A stretch of DNA of 49,787 nucleotides from assembly GCA_032251145.1 (NCBI GenBank), contig JAVVER010000010.1, forward strand, positions 1-49,787. Direction: 5' to 3'. A program made the translations under genes and the position numbers. The notes under the pieces are model-generated. The model made no database searches, was not told the DNA's origin, and worked only from the letters and a program-made list of their open reading frames with translations. This DNA is from BRH-c54 sp032251145. GTDB lineage: Bacteria > Bacteroidota > Bacteroidia > Flavobacteriales_E > Vicingaceae. How positions within the stretch are numbered: the stretch's first letter is position 1; every line of letters starts with the position of its first letter. This document shows positions 8,371 to 16,540 of the stretch, in pieces.

Positions 8371-8910
8371 TTAATTTTTTACATGAATTTTATTCAATTC
8401 TAAATGCAAATTTACTTTTCTGTAAATGAGTTTGAACCACTCTGTAAATTGCTCAGGGTGATTTTGAACTTCATTGTCTAATGCTTCGAATGAAAGGATT
8501 TTCCAATCTGACACTTCATCTTTATTGGGCGATGGCAACTCAGCCGTAAAACCAATAAAAACATGGTCGAATTCATGTTCTACTAATCCATTATCGAGTT
8601 CTGCTCTATAAACAAAACTCAACACTTTAATCAATTCACTTTGTATGCCCATTTCTTCTTCTAATCTTCTCTCAGCAGCTTTTTTCGTATCTTCTTTAGG
8701 GTAAGGATGACTGCAACAAGTGTTGGTCCACAAATTAGCTGAATGGTATTTTTCGGATGCTCTTTTTTGCATTATCCAGTTTCCGTCTAAATCGAACAAA
8801 AAGACAGAAACAGCCCTATGTAGCAACCCTTTTTGATGAGCTTCTAATTTAGGCATTGTGCCTATTTCATTATCATTCTCATCTACTAATATTACTTGTA
8901 TTTCTTTCAT
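8371..8910 (-). CDS. idi: Isopentenyl-diphosphate delta-isomerase, type I
   Basis: The 179-residue Nudix-fold protein interconverts IPP and DMAPP. Visible are TNTCCSHP with the catalytic cysteine at Cys66, the helix AAERRLEEEMGI (78-89), and EHEFDHVF (111-118) holding the catalytic and metal-binding glutamates. Length is typical. Its 5' end overlaps the preceding gene by 32 bases. Being inside the carotenoid operon, it would raise supply of allylic precursor together with the pigment enzymes. Confidence 0.95.
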   Translation of the reverse strand: MKEIQVILVDENDNEIGTMPKLEAHQKGLLHRAVSVFLFDLDGNWIMQKRASEKYHSANLWTNTCCSHPYPKEDTKKAAERRLEEEMGIQSELIKVLSFVYRAELDNGLVEHEFDHVFIGFTAELPSPNKDEVSDWKILSFEALDNEVQNHPEQFTEWFKLIYRKVNLHLELNKIHVKN

Positions 8911-9409
8911 AGTTTATTAGGTAAAAGATAGTAGCTTTCTGTTCGTTAGAAATTAAATTAGCTGCTACTAAGTTAATAATTATTTTATATTTCACTTCTT
9001 TTGAAATTTCTGCTGTCTTAAGGTTTGTTAAAACAAAATCTATATCCTCATTTAAGTTTTCATAATAATTTAAAAATTTAGGCAAATTAGCCTGAAGTGT
9101 TGCTCGTAAATAACGTATCTCCACATTGTTGGGAGCTTGTTCTATTGCTTTTTCTATTAATGCTTTTCCCTGATTAAAATAAGCATATTTTTTAAATGGA
9201 GAGCTTACATATTTTGCTTTCATCATGGTATAAGCTCCTTTATAAGCATTAAAAACTGGTGTGTTTATATTGTTTATTAATATTAAAACGGTATCTATTT
9301 GACCAATGGTTTTTACTTTAGAAAAATTAGTCCGTGCTAAATTAATGTTGCCTCCAATTAAGCTAAAACAACATAAAATTGACAATATGAATAAGGAGGT
9401 TTTATACAT
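8879..9409 (-). CDS. Secreted protein of unknown function inside the carotenoid operon
   Basis: The 176-residue product starts with a signal-peptide-like stretch (SLFILSILCCFSLIGG) and is otherwise helical. The part around 64-115 (KKYAYFNQGKALIEKAIEQA, then VEIRYLRATLQANLP) suggests a TPR-like helical repeat. I recognise no family. It starts one base after crtB ends and overlaps idi by 32 bases, so it is made from the carotenoid mRNA with tight translational coupling. A periplasmic or lipid-side role in pigment handling is conceivable but unsupported by any motif. Confidence 0.75.
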   Translation of the reverse strand: MYKTSLFILSILCCFSLIGGNINLARTNFSKVKTIGQIDTVLILINNINTPVFNAYKGAYTMMKAKYVSSPFKKYAYFNQGKALIEKAIEQAPNNVEIRYLRATLQANLPKFLNYYENLNEDIDFVLTNLKTAEISKEVKYKIIINLVAANLISNEQKATIFYLINYERNTSNISR

Positions 9410-9410
9410 T

Positions 9411-10250
9411 TTATAATAAATTCAGTTTTAACCTTACAAACGATTGTGCTAACAAACCTAATTTTACTGGGTTAGAAACCCTTATTCTTTTCTTAATAAT
9501 TTCACTATGATGTGTTTGTTCTAACTTTAACAGTAACTTTTTGTAATAAATAAAAGCAGTATAAACTCCAAAACGAGCTTCAGTAGGTAATTTTACAATT
9601 CCTTTGTAAGCTGCTTCAAAATCTGTTTTTATTTCATTAATAATTTGCAATTTATTTTCTTGCGTCAGCGATTTTAAATTTACTCCCGGAAAATAAGCTC
9701 TAGAAAGTTCGTCAACATCTTGCTTTAAATCTCTTAAAAAATTTACTTTCTGAAAAGCAGAGCCTAAACACATAGCGGCATCCTTCAGTTCATTATATTT
9801 TTCTTTATTTCCATTTACAAAAACCTTCAAACACATTAATCCAACTACATCTGCCGAACCATAAATATAAGCCTTATATTCATCGGTAGTAGCATATTCT
9901 GTTTTGTGCAAGTCCATACGCATACTTGTTAGAAAAGCATTAACTAACTCATCGTCTATATTGTACTTTTTTACCGTATGCTGAAAAGAGTTAATAATAG
10001 GATTTAAACTTATTCCGTTAGTCATTCCGTTGTAATACTCCAATTCAAACTGATTCAATAACAAGTTTTTATCATATCCATGAAAAGAATCTACAATTTC
10101 ATCGGCAAAACGTACAAAACCATAAATGCTATGTATGTCTTTTCTTATAGATGGAGCCAACATGCCCACAGCCAATGCAAAAGAAGTACTGTATGTATTA
10201 GTAACCAACTTACTGCTTTTATATGATAAATCATCAAATAACTGTTTCAT
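9411..10250 (-). CDS. crtB: Phytoene synthase
   Basis: The 279-residue protein is a trans-isoprenyl diphosphate synthase of the head-to-head class. The first aspartate-rich motif is DEIVD at 50-54, and the second is NFLRDLKQD at 170-178 with a following ELSRAYFPG. It joins two geranylgeranyl diphosphates to give phytoene. It lies 60 bases downstream of crtI and is followed after one base by the secreted unknown. The GGPP synthase that feeds it is not encoded in this window. Confidence 0.93.
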   Translation of the reverse strand: MKQLFDDLSYKSSKLVTNTYSTSFALAVGMLAPSIRKDIHSIYGFVRFADEIVDSFHGYDKNLLLNQFELEYYNGMTNGISLNPIINSFQHTVKKYNIDDELVNAFLTSMRMDLHKTEYATTDEYKAYIYGSADVVGLMCLKVFVNGNKEKYNELKDAAMCLGSAFQKVNFLRDLKQDVDELSRAYFPGVNLKSLTQENKLQIINEIKTDFEAAYKGIVKLPTEARFGVYTAFIYYKKLLLKLEQTHHSEIIKKRIRVSNPVKLGLLAQSFVRLKLNLL

Positions 10251-10274
10251 GTGTTTATTTTATTTTAGTTAGTT

Positions 10275-10286
10275 GTTACATGTAAC
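10275..10286. promoter_or_regulatory. 12-bp palindrome between crtI and crtB
   Basis: GTTACATGTAAC is a perfect palindrome in the 60-bp gap before crtB, 24 bases from its start codon. It may be a protein-binding site or a chance occurrence. It does not match the TTAAACAAAA element near crtI and the MerR gene. Confidence 0.25.
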
Positions 10287-10310
10287 TCGCCATTAAAACC
10301 ATTTTGTAGT

Positions 10311-11822
10311 TTAAGAGTTTTTTTCAAGGCTCGTTTCATGAATTCTATTTTTAGTTAGGGATTTGACAATAAGGTTGGCAGCCAATTTTCCCGAAATTAA
10401 TGATGGAGGAACTCCTGGGCCAGGAACTGTTAGCTGACCAGTAAAAAATAAATTGGCTACTTTTTTACTTTTTATTTTCGGACGTAAAAATGCGGTTTGT
10501 AGCAAGGTATTCGCCATTCCATAGGCATTACCTTTGTATGCATTGTAGTCTTTTACAAAATCTTTTACACAGTACGACTCATAAAAAACTATATCATTTT
10601 TCACCTCTTGCTGTGTTAGCAATTCTAAGCGTAGTATAATTTTATTAAAATATTTTTCTCTAATCTCAGGAGAATCTTCAATTCCAGGAGCAATAGGAAT
10701 TAAAAATGTTGCAGCTTCTTGTCCTTCTGGAGCAAAAGAATTGTCCGTTATACTCGGAAAGCTAGCGTAAAAAAGAGGTTTTTCAGGCCATTTTTTATTA
10801 TCGTAAATATCTTTAGCATGCAAATCAAAATCGGTATCGAAAAATAAAGTATGGTGCGATACATTTTTTAATTTTTTCTTGAATCCAACATAAAACAACA
10901 AAGCTGATGGTGCAAAGGTTTTCTTTTCCCAATATTTCTCCGAATAAGCTCTAAACTGTTCATCAAGTAAGGTTTCTGTATGGTGATAATCTGCTCCGCT
11001 AAGTACTACATCGGCAGGAATAAATTCGCCATTGGCAACCACACCTATAGCCTCATTGTTTTCCACCACAATTTTTTCTACTTGTTGGTTGGTTTTAAAT
11101 ATCACACCCAACGAAAGAGCCAAATGTTGCATGGCTTTTACCACTTCATACATTCCTCCTTTGGGATGCCAAGTTCCTAAACCGAAATCGGCATGGTTCA
11201 TAAAATTGTAAAAAGCAGGTGTATTATTAGGTTTAGCTCCTAAAAACAATACCGGAAACTCTAAAATTTGGATGAGTTTTTTGCTCTTTATATGTTGCCT
11301 AACCTGCGTACTAATGCTTGTAAAAAACTGATTAAGTTTCCCAATAGTTTGAGGTGTTATTAACTCTGTAAAAGAAACTCCTGGACGATAAACTAAATCT
11401 TTGATAGCAACATCATAGTTGTTTTTGGCATCTGCTAAAAAACTTTTTAAATATTTTGAACTGCCTTTTTCTTCAGCCTCAAAAACAGCATAAATTTCTT
11501 CTAAATTATCGCTAATTGTTATAGATTTTAATACCTCAAAATAAACTTGATAAGCTGGACTAAGTTTTTCCAACACATAATAATCGGAGGGCTTTTTATT
11601 AAAATCATTAAAAAATCGTTCAAAAACATCGGGCATCCAATACCAGGTAGGGCCAATATCGAATAAAAATCCATTTTTTCTTAACTGACGAGCTCTGCCG
11701 CCAAGCGAATCATTTTTCTCTAACACTTCAACTTGAAGTCCTTGTTGAGCCAAATAACTTGCCGCAGCAAGCGATGAAAATCCAGCTCCAATAATGATTA
11801 CTTTTTTCTTTTTGTTTAACAT
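10311..11822 (-). CDS. crtI: Phytoene desaturase
   Basis: The 503-residue FAD-dependent desaturase/isomerase starts with the dinucleotide-binding motif IIGAGFSSLAAASYLAQQG followed by GGRAR. It ends with the carotenoid-desaturase signature FFTGQLTVPGPGVPPSLISG. It converts phytoene to lycopene by successive desaturations. It is the first structural gene of the operon: a Bacteroidota-type promoter and an inverted repeat occupy the 66 bp between it and the MerR gene. Its only flavoprotein-desaturase neighbour is itself, so it probably does all four steps. Confidence 0.94.
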   Translation of the reverse strand: MLNKKKKVIIIGAGFSSLAAASYLAQQGLQVEVLEKNDSLGGRARQLRKNGFLFDIGPTWYWMPDVFERFFNDFNKKPSDYYVLEKLSPAYQVYFEVLKSITISDNLEEIYAVFEAEEKGSSKYLKSFLADAKNNYDVAIKDLVYRPGVSFTELITPQTIGKLNQFFTSISTQVRQHIKSKKLIQILEFPVLFLGAKPNNTPAFYNFMNHADFGLGTWHPKGGMYEVVKAMQHLALSLGVIFKTNQQVEKIVVENNEAIGVVANGEFIPADVVLSGADYHHTETLLDEQFRAYSEKYWEKKTFAPSALLFYVGFKKKLKNVSHHTLFFDTDFDLHAKDIYDNKKWPEKPLFYASFPSITDNSFAPEGQEAATFLIPIAPGIEDSPEIREKYFNKIILRLELLTQQEVKNDIVFYESYCVKDFVKDYNAYKGNAYGMANTLLQTAFLRPKIKSKKVANLFFTGQLTVPGPGVPPSLISGKLAANLIVKSLTKNRIHETSLEKNS

Positions 11823-11841
11823 ATCTAATACAAATATGAAA

Positions 11842-11873
11842 CAAAAATACTATTTTGTTTAACAATTACAAAA
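11842..11873 (-). promoter_or_regulatory. Promoter of the carotenoid operon (crtI)
   Basis: Read on the minus strand, TTTTG, a spacer of 19 bases and TATTTTTG match the Bacteroidota housekeeping promoter (-33 TTTG, -7 TAnnTTTG) exactly. Transcription would start about 12 bases before the crtI ATG at 11822. The inverted repeat 11853-11888 covers the spacer and the -33 box, so a bound regulator would block it. Confidence 0.6.
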
Positions 11874-11888
11874 TATAATTAAACAAAA
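11853..11888. promoter_or_regulatory. Inverted-repeat operator candidate at the crtI promoter
   Basis: Ten-base arms TTTTGTTTAA (11853-11862) and TTAAACAAAA (11879-11888) are perfect complements with 16 bases between. The right arm belongs to the 14-mer ATTAAACAAAATTA (11878-11891), which occurs again at 12804-12817 before the MerR gene. The site overlaps the crtI promoter and abuts the MerR stop codon. It is the likely binding site of the CarH-like regulator; that is inference. Confidence 0.5.
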
Positions 11889-12788
11889 TTATAAATCATT
11901 AACTAAATCCTGTATGGATAAATACGTTTTAACTTGTTTAAAAGAGGGTTTGTTTTCTACAGAATTGGCTTTTTTTCCTAATAAGATAAGCTCATCTTTA
12001 TCGGTTCTCAAAATATTTTCGACAATACTACTCACGTAAGGTTGGTATTCATCTTCACTCGGAAATACAGTAAAATAGGAAACATAGGTAATATTATCAT
12101 GAATATTTTGTAAGTCTTTAAGGTTCTCAACAGGAACACTTTGCCCTAAATAAATAGAAGGATAACCGTGTAACAAAAACTCTAAATGCAAGTAAAGCAA
12201 ACCCAATTCATGGATTTCGTTTAGCGGGAGAAACAACACAAAAACCTTATTGTTTTTCTCTGGAACTTGTAACTGTAGATTTTCTATATGTAAATGAATT
12301 TTTTGTTTTATGAGGTTAGAAACAAAATGCTCGTGAGCAGGTGTAATGGTTTTAGATTGCCATAACAATCCAATATCTTCAAGCAATTGAACGAAAATAG
12401 CGAGGAAAATTTCTCTGAATGATTTTTGCACCAATAGCTGATTATAAGTAACATTAAACAACTTATAATCGAAATTGAGCATTGCCAACTTAAAAGAATT
12501 AATGGTGTAGTTGTTCACTCCTTTCTTCACTATCATTTCTCGTACGGCTACAGGAATTTTATCTTCAGGCATCTGAGCTATTTTAGAAATCTTATGTCCG
12601 TTGTTGTTTAACAAAGAAACGTTCAACAATTTCTGAAGAGCATCGAGCGAGTAATAACGTATATTAGTGTCCGTTCTCTCAGGAGAAAGTAAGCCATAAC
12701 GTTTTTCCCAAATTCTAATAGTATGTGCCTTAATTCCTGAAAGATTTTCTAAATCTTTAATACTGAAAAACTCCTTAATTGTGTTCAA
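11889..12788 (-). CDS. MerR-family regulator with B12-binding domain, CarH/LitR-like
   Basis: The 299-residue protein starts with TTG; an in-frame stop lies just upstream and the MerR helix-turn-helix already begins at residue 9 (SIKDLENLSGIKAHTIRIWE). Residues about 95-175 form the four-helix cap with the W-x9-EH motif of CarH: Trp143, Glu153, His154. Residues 180-299 form the cobalamin-binding Rossmann domain, with E191-I-H193-E-L-G196 in place of the usual DxHxxG, so the lower-ligand histidine is kept. CarH/LitR proteins bind adenosylcobalamin, repress carotenoid genes in the dark and let go in light. The gene precedes crtI with 66 bp between them, holding an operator candidate. Confidence 0.88.
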   Translation of the reverse strand: MNTIKEFFSIKDLENLSGIKAHTIRIWEKRYGLLSPERTDTNIRYYSLDALQKLLNVSLLNNNGHKISKIAQMPEDKIPVAVREMIVKKGVNNYTINSFKLAMLNFDYKLFNVTYNQLLVQKSFREIFLAIFVQLLEDIGLLWQSKTITPAHEHFVSNLIKQKIHLHIENLQLQVPEKNNKVFVLFLPLNEIHELGLLYLHLEFLLHGYPSIYLGQSVPVENLKDLQNIHDNITYVSYFTVFPSEDEYQPYVSSIVENILRTDKDELILLGKKANSVENKPSFKQVKTYLSIQDLVNDL

Positions 12789-12803
12789 TTTATTTTATTT
12801 TTT

Positions 12804-12839
12804 ATTAAACAAAATTAGAACTTATTTTTAAACTACAAA
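12804..12839 (-). promoter_or_regulatory. Promoter of the MerR gene with shared 14-mer
   Basis: On the minus strand TTTG (12836-12839), 18 bases and TAATTTTG (12810-12817) form a Bacteroidota-type promoter, with the TTG start about 15 bases after the expected transcription start. The 14-mer ATTAAACAAAATTA (plus strand 12804-12817) covers the -7 box and is identical to 11878-11891 near crtI. This suggests autoregulation by the same protein. Confidence 0.5.
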
Positions 12840-12850
12840 TTAATTAGCTA

Positions 12851-12870
12851 TAAAGGATTAATATCCTTTA
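12851..12870 (-). terminator. Hairpin at the stop codon of the outer-membrane gene
   Basis: TAAAGGATTAATATCCTTTA has eight-base perfect arms around four bases and includes the TAA of the gene at 12868-16338. The U-run expected of an intrinsic terminator is absent, so it may only slow or protect the mRNA end. Confidence 0.3.
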
Positions 12871-15800
12871 AAAAAACGCCCTAACCTGAACTCCTCCGGT
12901 ATGAATAAAATTGGTGTTTTCAGATTTTCTACCATTATAATTCAAACTCAGCTGCATGTATTTTGATAGATTTTGTTGGTATGACAATTCCCACGTACTG
13001 TTAGCTCCATTTTGAAGTCCCTCGAGCATTTCAAATGCTAGAGAAACATTATCGGTAGAAGAAAATGTGTTCTCAATATAATTAAAATTGGCTCTTAAAC
13101 TTCCTTTAGCAGCCATATTAAACCTCAACTCTACCCCTCCTTTTTTAGAAATAGATTTTTCTCCTCCATAAATAGGCTGATTGGTTTTTTCCTTGAAATT
13201 AAACAAAAAACTAACCCTCACTTTAACACTTGGCTGAATGGCAAAGGTTGGTTCAATCTCTTGAATAAACAAATTGAAATTTCTATTGGTAAAAAACTCC
13301 GAAAAATTGCTTTTTTTAGCTTGCGAAGCCAATACTACCAAGGTATAAATTCTTGTTATGTTCCAACGTGTTTTTATCGTATTCGAAAACTGATTTCTGG
13401 ATTCCACTCCATTTGTCAACAAGGATTTGTCTCTATTATCTTGGTAAATATAATCTGCTCCAAACTTGGTATTGGTTCTGTTAAAATAAAAGGTATTTAA
13501 CACTCCCATATTAATGGTAACCAACGAACTATCATCAATATCAGCAATAAATGGATTAAAATAATCATCTTTATTACTTACTTTTCGGCTAGTACGAAAA
13601 TTAGCTCTATTAGAAAAACGAGCTATTAATTTTTTTATTCCTTTCTCACTTCCCCATAAGGCTTCGGGTTTTAAAAATAAACTTTGATTAAATTGGTTGG
13701 TAAATATTTTAACAAACTCGTTGGTAGGAGTAAAAATTTTAATGTAATTGGCTTGATCTCTAAAAACAGCAATTTCAAATTCATTTAGATCTTTTACTCC
13801 ATTATTATTTAAATCGCCAACAAAAGTATGTGTTCCTTGTCCGGGCTGTACTTCAACAAATAAAAACTCTTTTTTTACTTCTAACCCTGAGCCAATTTCA
13901 TAATAGGTATTGGTAGAAATTAAATTCTTTAAAAAGTTGCCATTGTATTCTACTCTAGCTAAAACAGTTTCCTCTGGCTTTAAAGTGGTTAGAGTGTTAG
14001 ATACAATGTGTAATTTTCTGTAGGTATAGGTGCTTCTTAATTTATGGTTTTTCAGCTTCAACAAACTCATAGAAAGCTCAATATCTTCCGCTCTAGTAGC
14101 TTTTAGAAAATCGTTAGCAACTGGCACATTATCATCTCGTTGTTTATAGCTCAACATAAATTTATTTTTGGTAGTATCAGCATTATGAATAAACGCTTGT
14201 AAAATAACAAATTCAAAACTCGAGGCAGTTAACGTATCGCTTTTGTTAAGAAAGAGTTTATTTTGCTCAGTTTCTTCACCTACGCCAACCACTACCCAAC
14301 CTAATTGTTTTGTAAGAATGGCTTTGTGTCGTAAAAATTCGGAATTATTAATGCCTTTGGTTTGTAAAAAACTAGCATTACTTACCAACTGAAACCCATT
14401 TATTTTGTAGTTAATAGATAGGGCATTTTTAGCACCCTCTATTAATTCTAGTGTATTCATGTAATTAAAGGTATAAACAACATTTCCTTTGTTAGTATTG
14501 TTTAAACCAACTGTTCCACCAACAATGTGTTGATTGGAAGTTACGATGGCATTACTAATATTCCAATCTCTTTCAAATTCTACTAATCTAAATCGTTCTA
14601 TAGGTGTAAAATTTTCATGAATATATTCATAATTAGTACCTAAATTCAGTTTCCAGCTTTCCTCTTTTTCTTTGTTTAAATCAACAATGTTTTCGGTATT
14701 AAATTTAAAGGCGTAACCTATATCATCTCCACTATTTCTATCGGAAAAAGTATTAATATCATTTTTAGAAATAGCACCCTCCCACATTACTTTCGCTTTT
14801 TCACTAAAAACATACTCTCCACCCAAAGTTGCCATTTGATTTTGTTTGGGAGTAACCAATAAAATAACCGGCTCGTAATTTCCCTGAGGGACTCCACCAA
14901 CAGGTAGTTGCCATTCATATACCTTTCCATTTGCCGAACTCTGAATTTGTCTGTAATTACCGTTATTCTCTCCCACAAAAGAAAAACCTAACTGATAAAT
15001 AGCACTATCGGGATTGGTAGAGTAAACAAAAACCGAATCGAAGCCCAAAGAATCTATCATTTTATACAGCACTTTGTCTTCGTCAAACGCTACCAAATTA
15101 ATGTTAGGAATAACCGCATCTTGTATGCTATCTCCAATTTCTGACAAAAACCTTTTGTTTTCATCGGTTAAATCTTGTAACAACGGTTGGTCTTTAGCAT
15201 CTTGTTCCGTATAAAAATTAAAATTAAGTTTGAGTTTTTCACTTTTAAATTCATTACCAAAATGAATAAGCGAACGAGCGTAATTTCTATCCGAATATTG
15301 AAATTCTACCACAATTCTGGAATCTTTGGTTATTAATCGGTTAGAAGTAAACGTAAGCTCCCCAGTATTATAATCAATTACATAATCAAACTCATTACCT
15401 CTTTTCATTAACATCCCGTCAATAAAAACCTGCTCCGTTCCCGAAAGGATAATGATAAATGTTTCGTTATCTGCACCTCTTAATCTGTATGGTCCTTGAT
15501 TTCCTTCAATACCTAAAATTCTATTTCGAGCAAATTTACCTCTGGAAACAGCTGCACTAATAGTGGGAGTAATGGTTGAAGCATTTTCTTTTTTAGATGT
15601 AGGTACCGTAATATTAAAACTACCTCCTTGTACTTTTTTATTAAAATTCATAAAATAAGTATCGGGTCTTTTAAGGTAAAAATCTCCAGCAGTTAACTTC
15701 CATTCATCACTAAACAATTGAATATATACTTGGTCGAAATCTTGTAATTGCTGCGTATTTCCTTCTGCTTGTATAGGTATGTTATCATCGGAAATAGAAG

Positions 15801-16338
15801 CCAAAATGCTAATCTCATCGGTAATTTTTCCAGATAGTTGTAAATTCATGTTAGAGTTTACCGATAAATCCTGACTATTCCCAAACGCTACTCCACGAGA
15901 AATACTTCCGCTTTTATCCAGCCCATTTAAGTAAAAAATATCTTCTGTAGCCACCGTATATTCATATAAAAAAGGGTTTTTTTTTGTTTCTTCAACTTTT
16001 TCAACCCGTAATTTCTCTTTGTGAAAATAAGGTTCAGAAAAGGATAAAGGAAATACCCTATAACCAATAATAATTTTATTATTTTTTAGGTGAACACCTT
16101 CTTCTTTTAAAATAAAAGCAGCTTTTGCATAATTTATTTCATAAAAATTACTTTCTAACAATGCTCCATTAATACTAATAATTTCAGATTGAGGAACCAA
16201 ACTTAAAGAATCGAGCTGAATAGTATCTTTATCTAATATAAATTCTGTCTCTCTATAATTAGAAACATCCTGAGACCACCCTATTTTGAACGTCAAAACG
16301 GAAACAAAAATTAATATGATATACTTTATGTTTTTCAA
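12868..16338 (-). CDS. Large outer-membrane beta-barrel-like protein
   Basis: The 1156-residue product starts with TTG (no ATG is available in frame nearby) and a clear signal peptide, with the FKIGWSQ end around residue 23. The rest alternates short amphipathic strands and turns and ends with an aromatic strand (GGVQVRAFF), which is the pattern of an outer-membrane barrel. A conserved-looking stretch at about 180-205 reads SISDDNIPIQAEGNTQQLQD. There is an EF-hand-like acidic loop GDLNNNGVKDLNEFEI near residue 840. No TonB-dependent-receptor plug is visible. I do not recognise a named family. It is co-directional with the MerR gene 79 bp downstream. Confidence 0.75.
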   Translation of the reverse strand: MKNIKYIILIFVSVLTFKIGWSQDVSNYRETEFILDKDTIQLDSLSLVPQSEIISINGALLESNFYEINYAKAAFILKEEGVHLKNNKIIIGYRVFPLSFSEPYFHKEKLRVEKVEETKKNPFLYEYTVATEDIFYLNGLDKSGSISRGVAFGNSQDLSVNSNMNLQLSGKITDEISILASISDDNIPIQAEGNTQQLQDFDQVYIQLFSDEWKLTAGDFYLKRPDTYFMNFNKKVQGGSFNITVPTSKKENASTITPTISAAVSRGKFARNRILGIEGNQGPYRLRGADNETFIIILSGTEQVFIDGMLMKRGNEFDYVIDYNTGELTFTSNRLITKDSRIVVEFQYSDRNYARSLIHFGNEFKSEKLKLNFNFYTEQDAKDQPLLQDLTDENKRFLSEIGDSIQDAVIPNINLVAFDEDKVLYKMIDSLGFDSVFVYSTNPDSAIYQLGFSFVGENNGNYRQIQSSANGKVYEWQLPVGGVPQGNYEPVILLVTPKQNQMATLGGEYVFSEKAKVMWEGAISKNDINTFSDRNSGDDIGYAFKFNTENIVDLNKEKEESWKLNLGTNYEYIHENFTPIERFRLVEFERDWNISNAIVTSNQHIVGGTVGLNNTNKGNVVYTFNYMNTLELIEGAKNALSINYKINGFQLVSNASFLQTKGINNSEFLRHKAILTKQLGWVVVGVGEETEQNKLFLNKSDTLTASSFEFVILQAFIHNADTTKNKFMLSYKQRDDNVPVANDFLKATRAEDIELSMSLLKLKNHKLRSTYTYRKLHIVSNTLTTLKPEETVLARVEYNGNFLKNLISTNTYYEIGSGLEVKKEFLFVEVQPGQGTHTFVGDLNNNGVKDLNEFEIAVFRDQANYIKIFTPTNEFVKIFTNQFNQSLFLKPEALWGSEKGIKKLIARFSNRANFRTSRKVSNKDDYFNPFIADIDDSSLVTINMGVLNTFYFNRTNTKFGADYIYQDNRDKSLLTNGVESRNQFSNTIKTRWNITRIYTLVVLASQAKKSNFSEFFTNRNFNLFIQEIEPTFAIQPSVKVRVSFLFNFKEKTNQPIYGGEKSISKKGGVELRFNMAAKGSLRANFNYIENTFSSTDNVSLAFEMLEGLQNGANSTWELSYQQNLSKYMQLSLNYNGRKSENTNFIHTGGVQVRAFF

Positions 16339-16509
16339 ACAATAAAAGTTTGTCAGGAGTAAACTTACAAAAAAAGCAATTTAATTCAGAATTAAAATAA
16401 ATTAAGCTAATGAACTATTTTATTTAGCATTTAGTATCAATTAATAAGCACTTTGACGAAAAAAATTAATGAAAAGTAAATTAAATTTTAGGATATTGTA
16501 TCTTATATT

Positions 16510-16517
16510 TATATTTG
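16510..16517 (+). promoter_or_regulatory. -7 promoter box before the substrate-binding protein gene
   Basis: TATATTTG matches the Bacteroidota TAnnTTTG -7 box, 23 bases before the ATG at 16541. No clear TTTG lies at the expected -33 distance. Confidence 0.35.
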
Positions 16518-16540
16518 TCTTTTAAAAACAAAACTATATT

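Noticed and set aside
12851..12870. Strong intrinsic terminator of the large outer-membrane gene
   Set aside because: The stem is AT-rich with no U-run after it, so it is listed only as a low-confidence hairpin.
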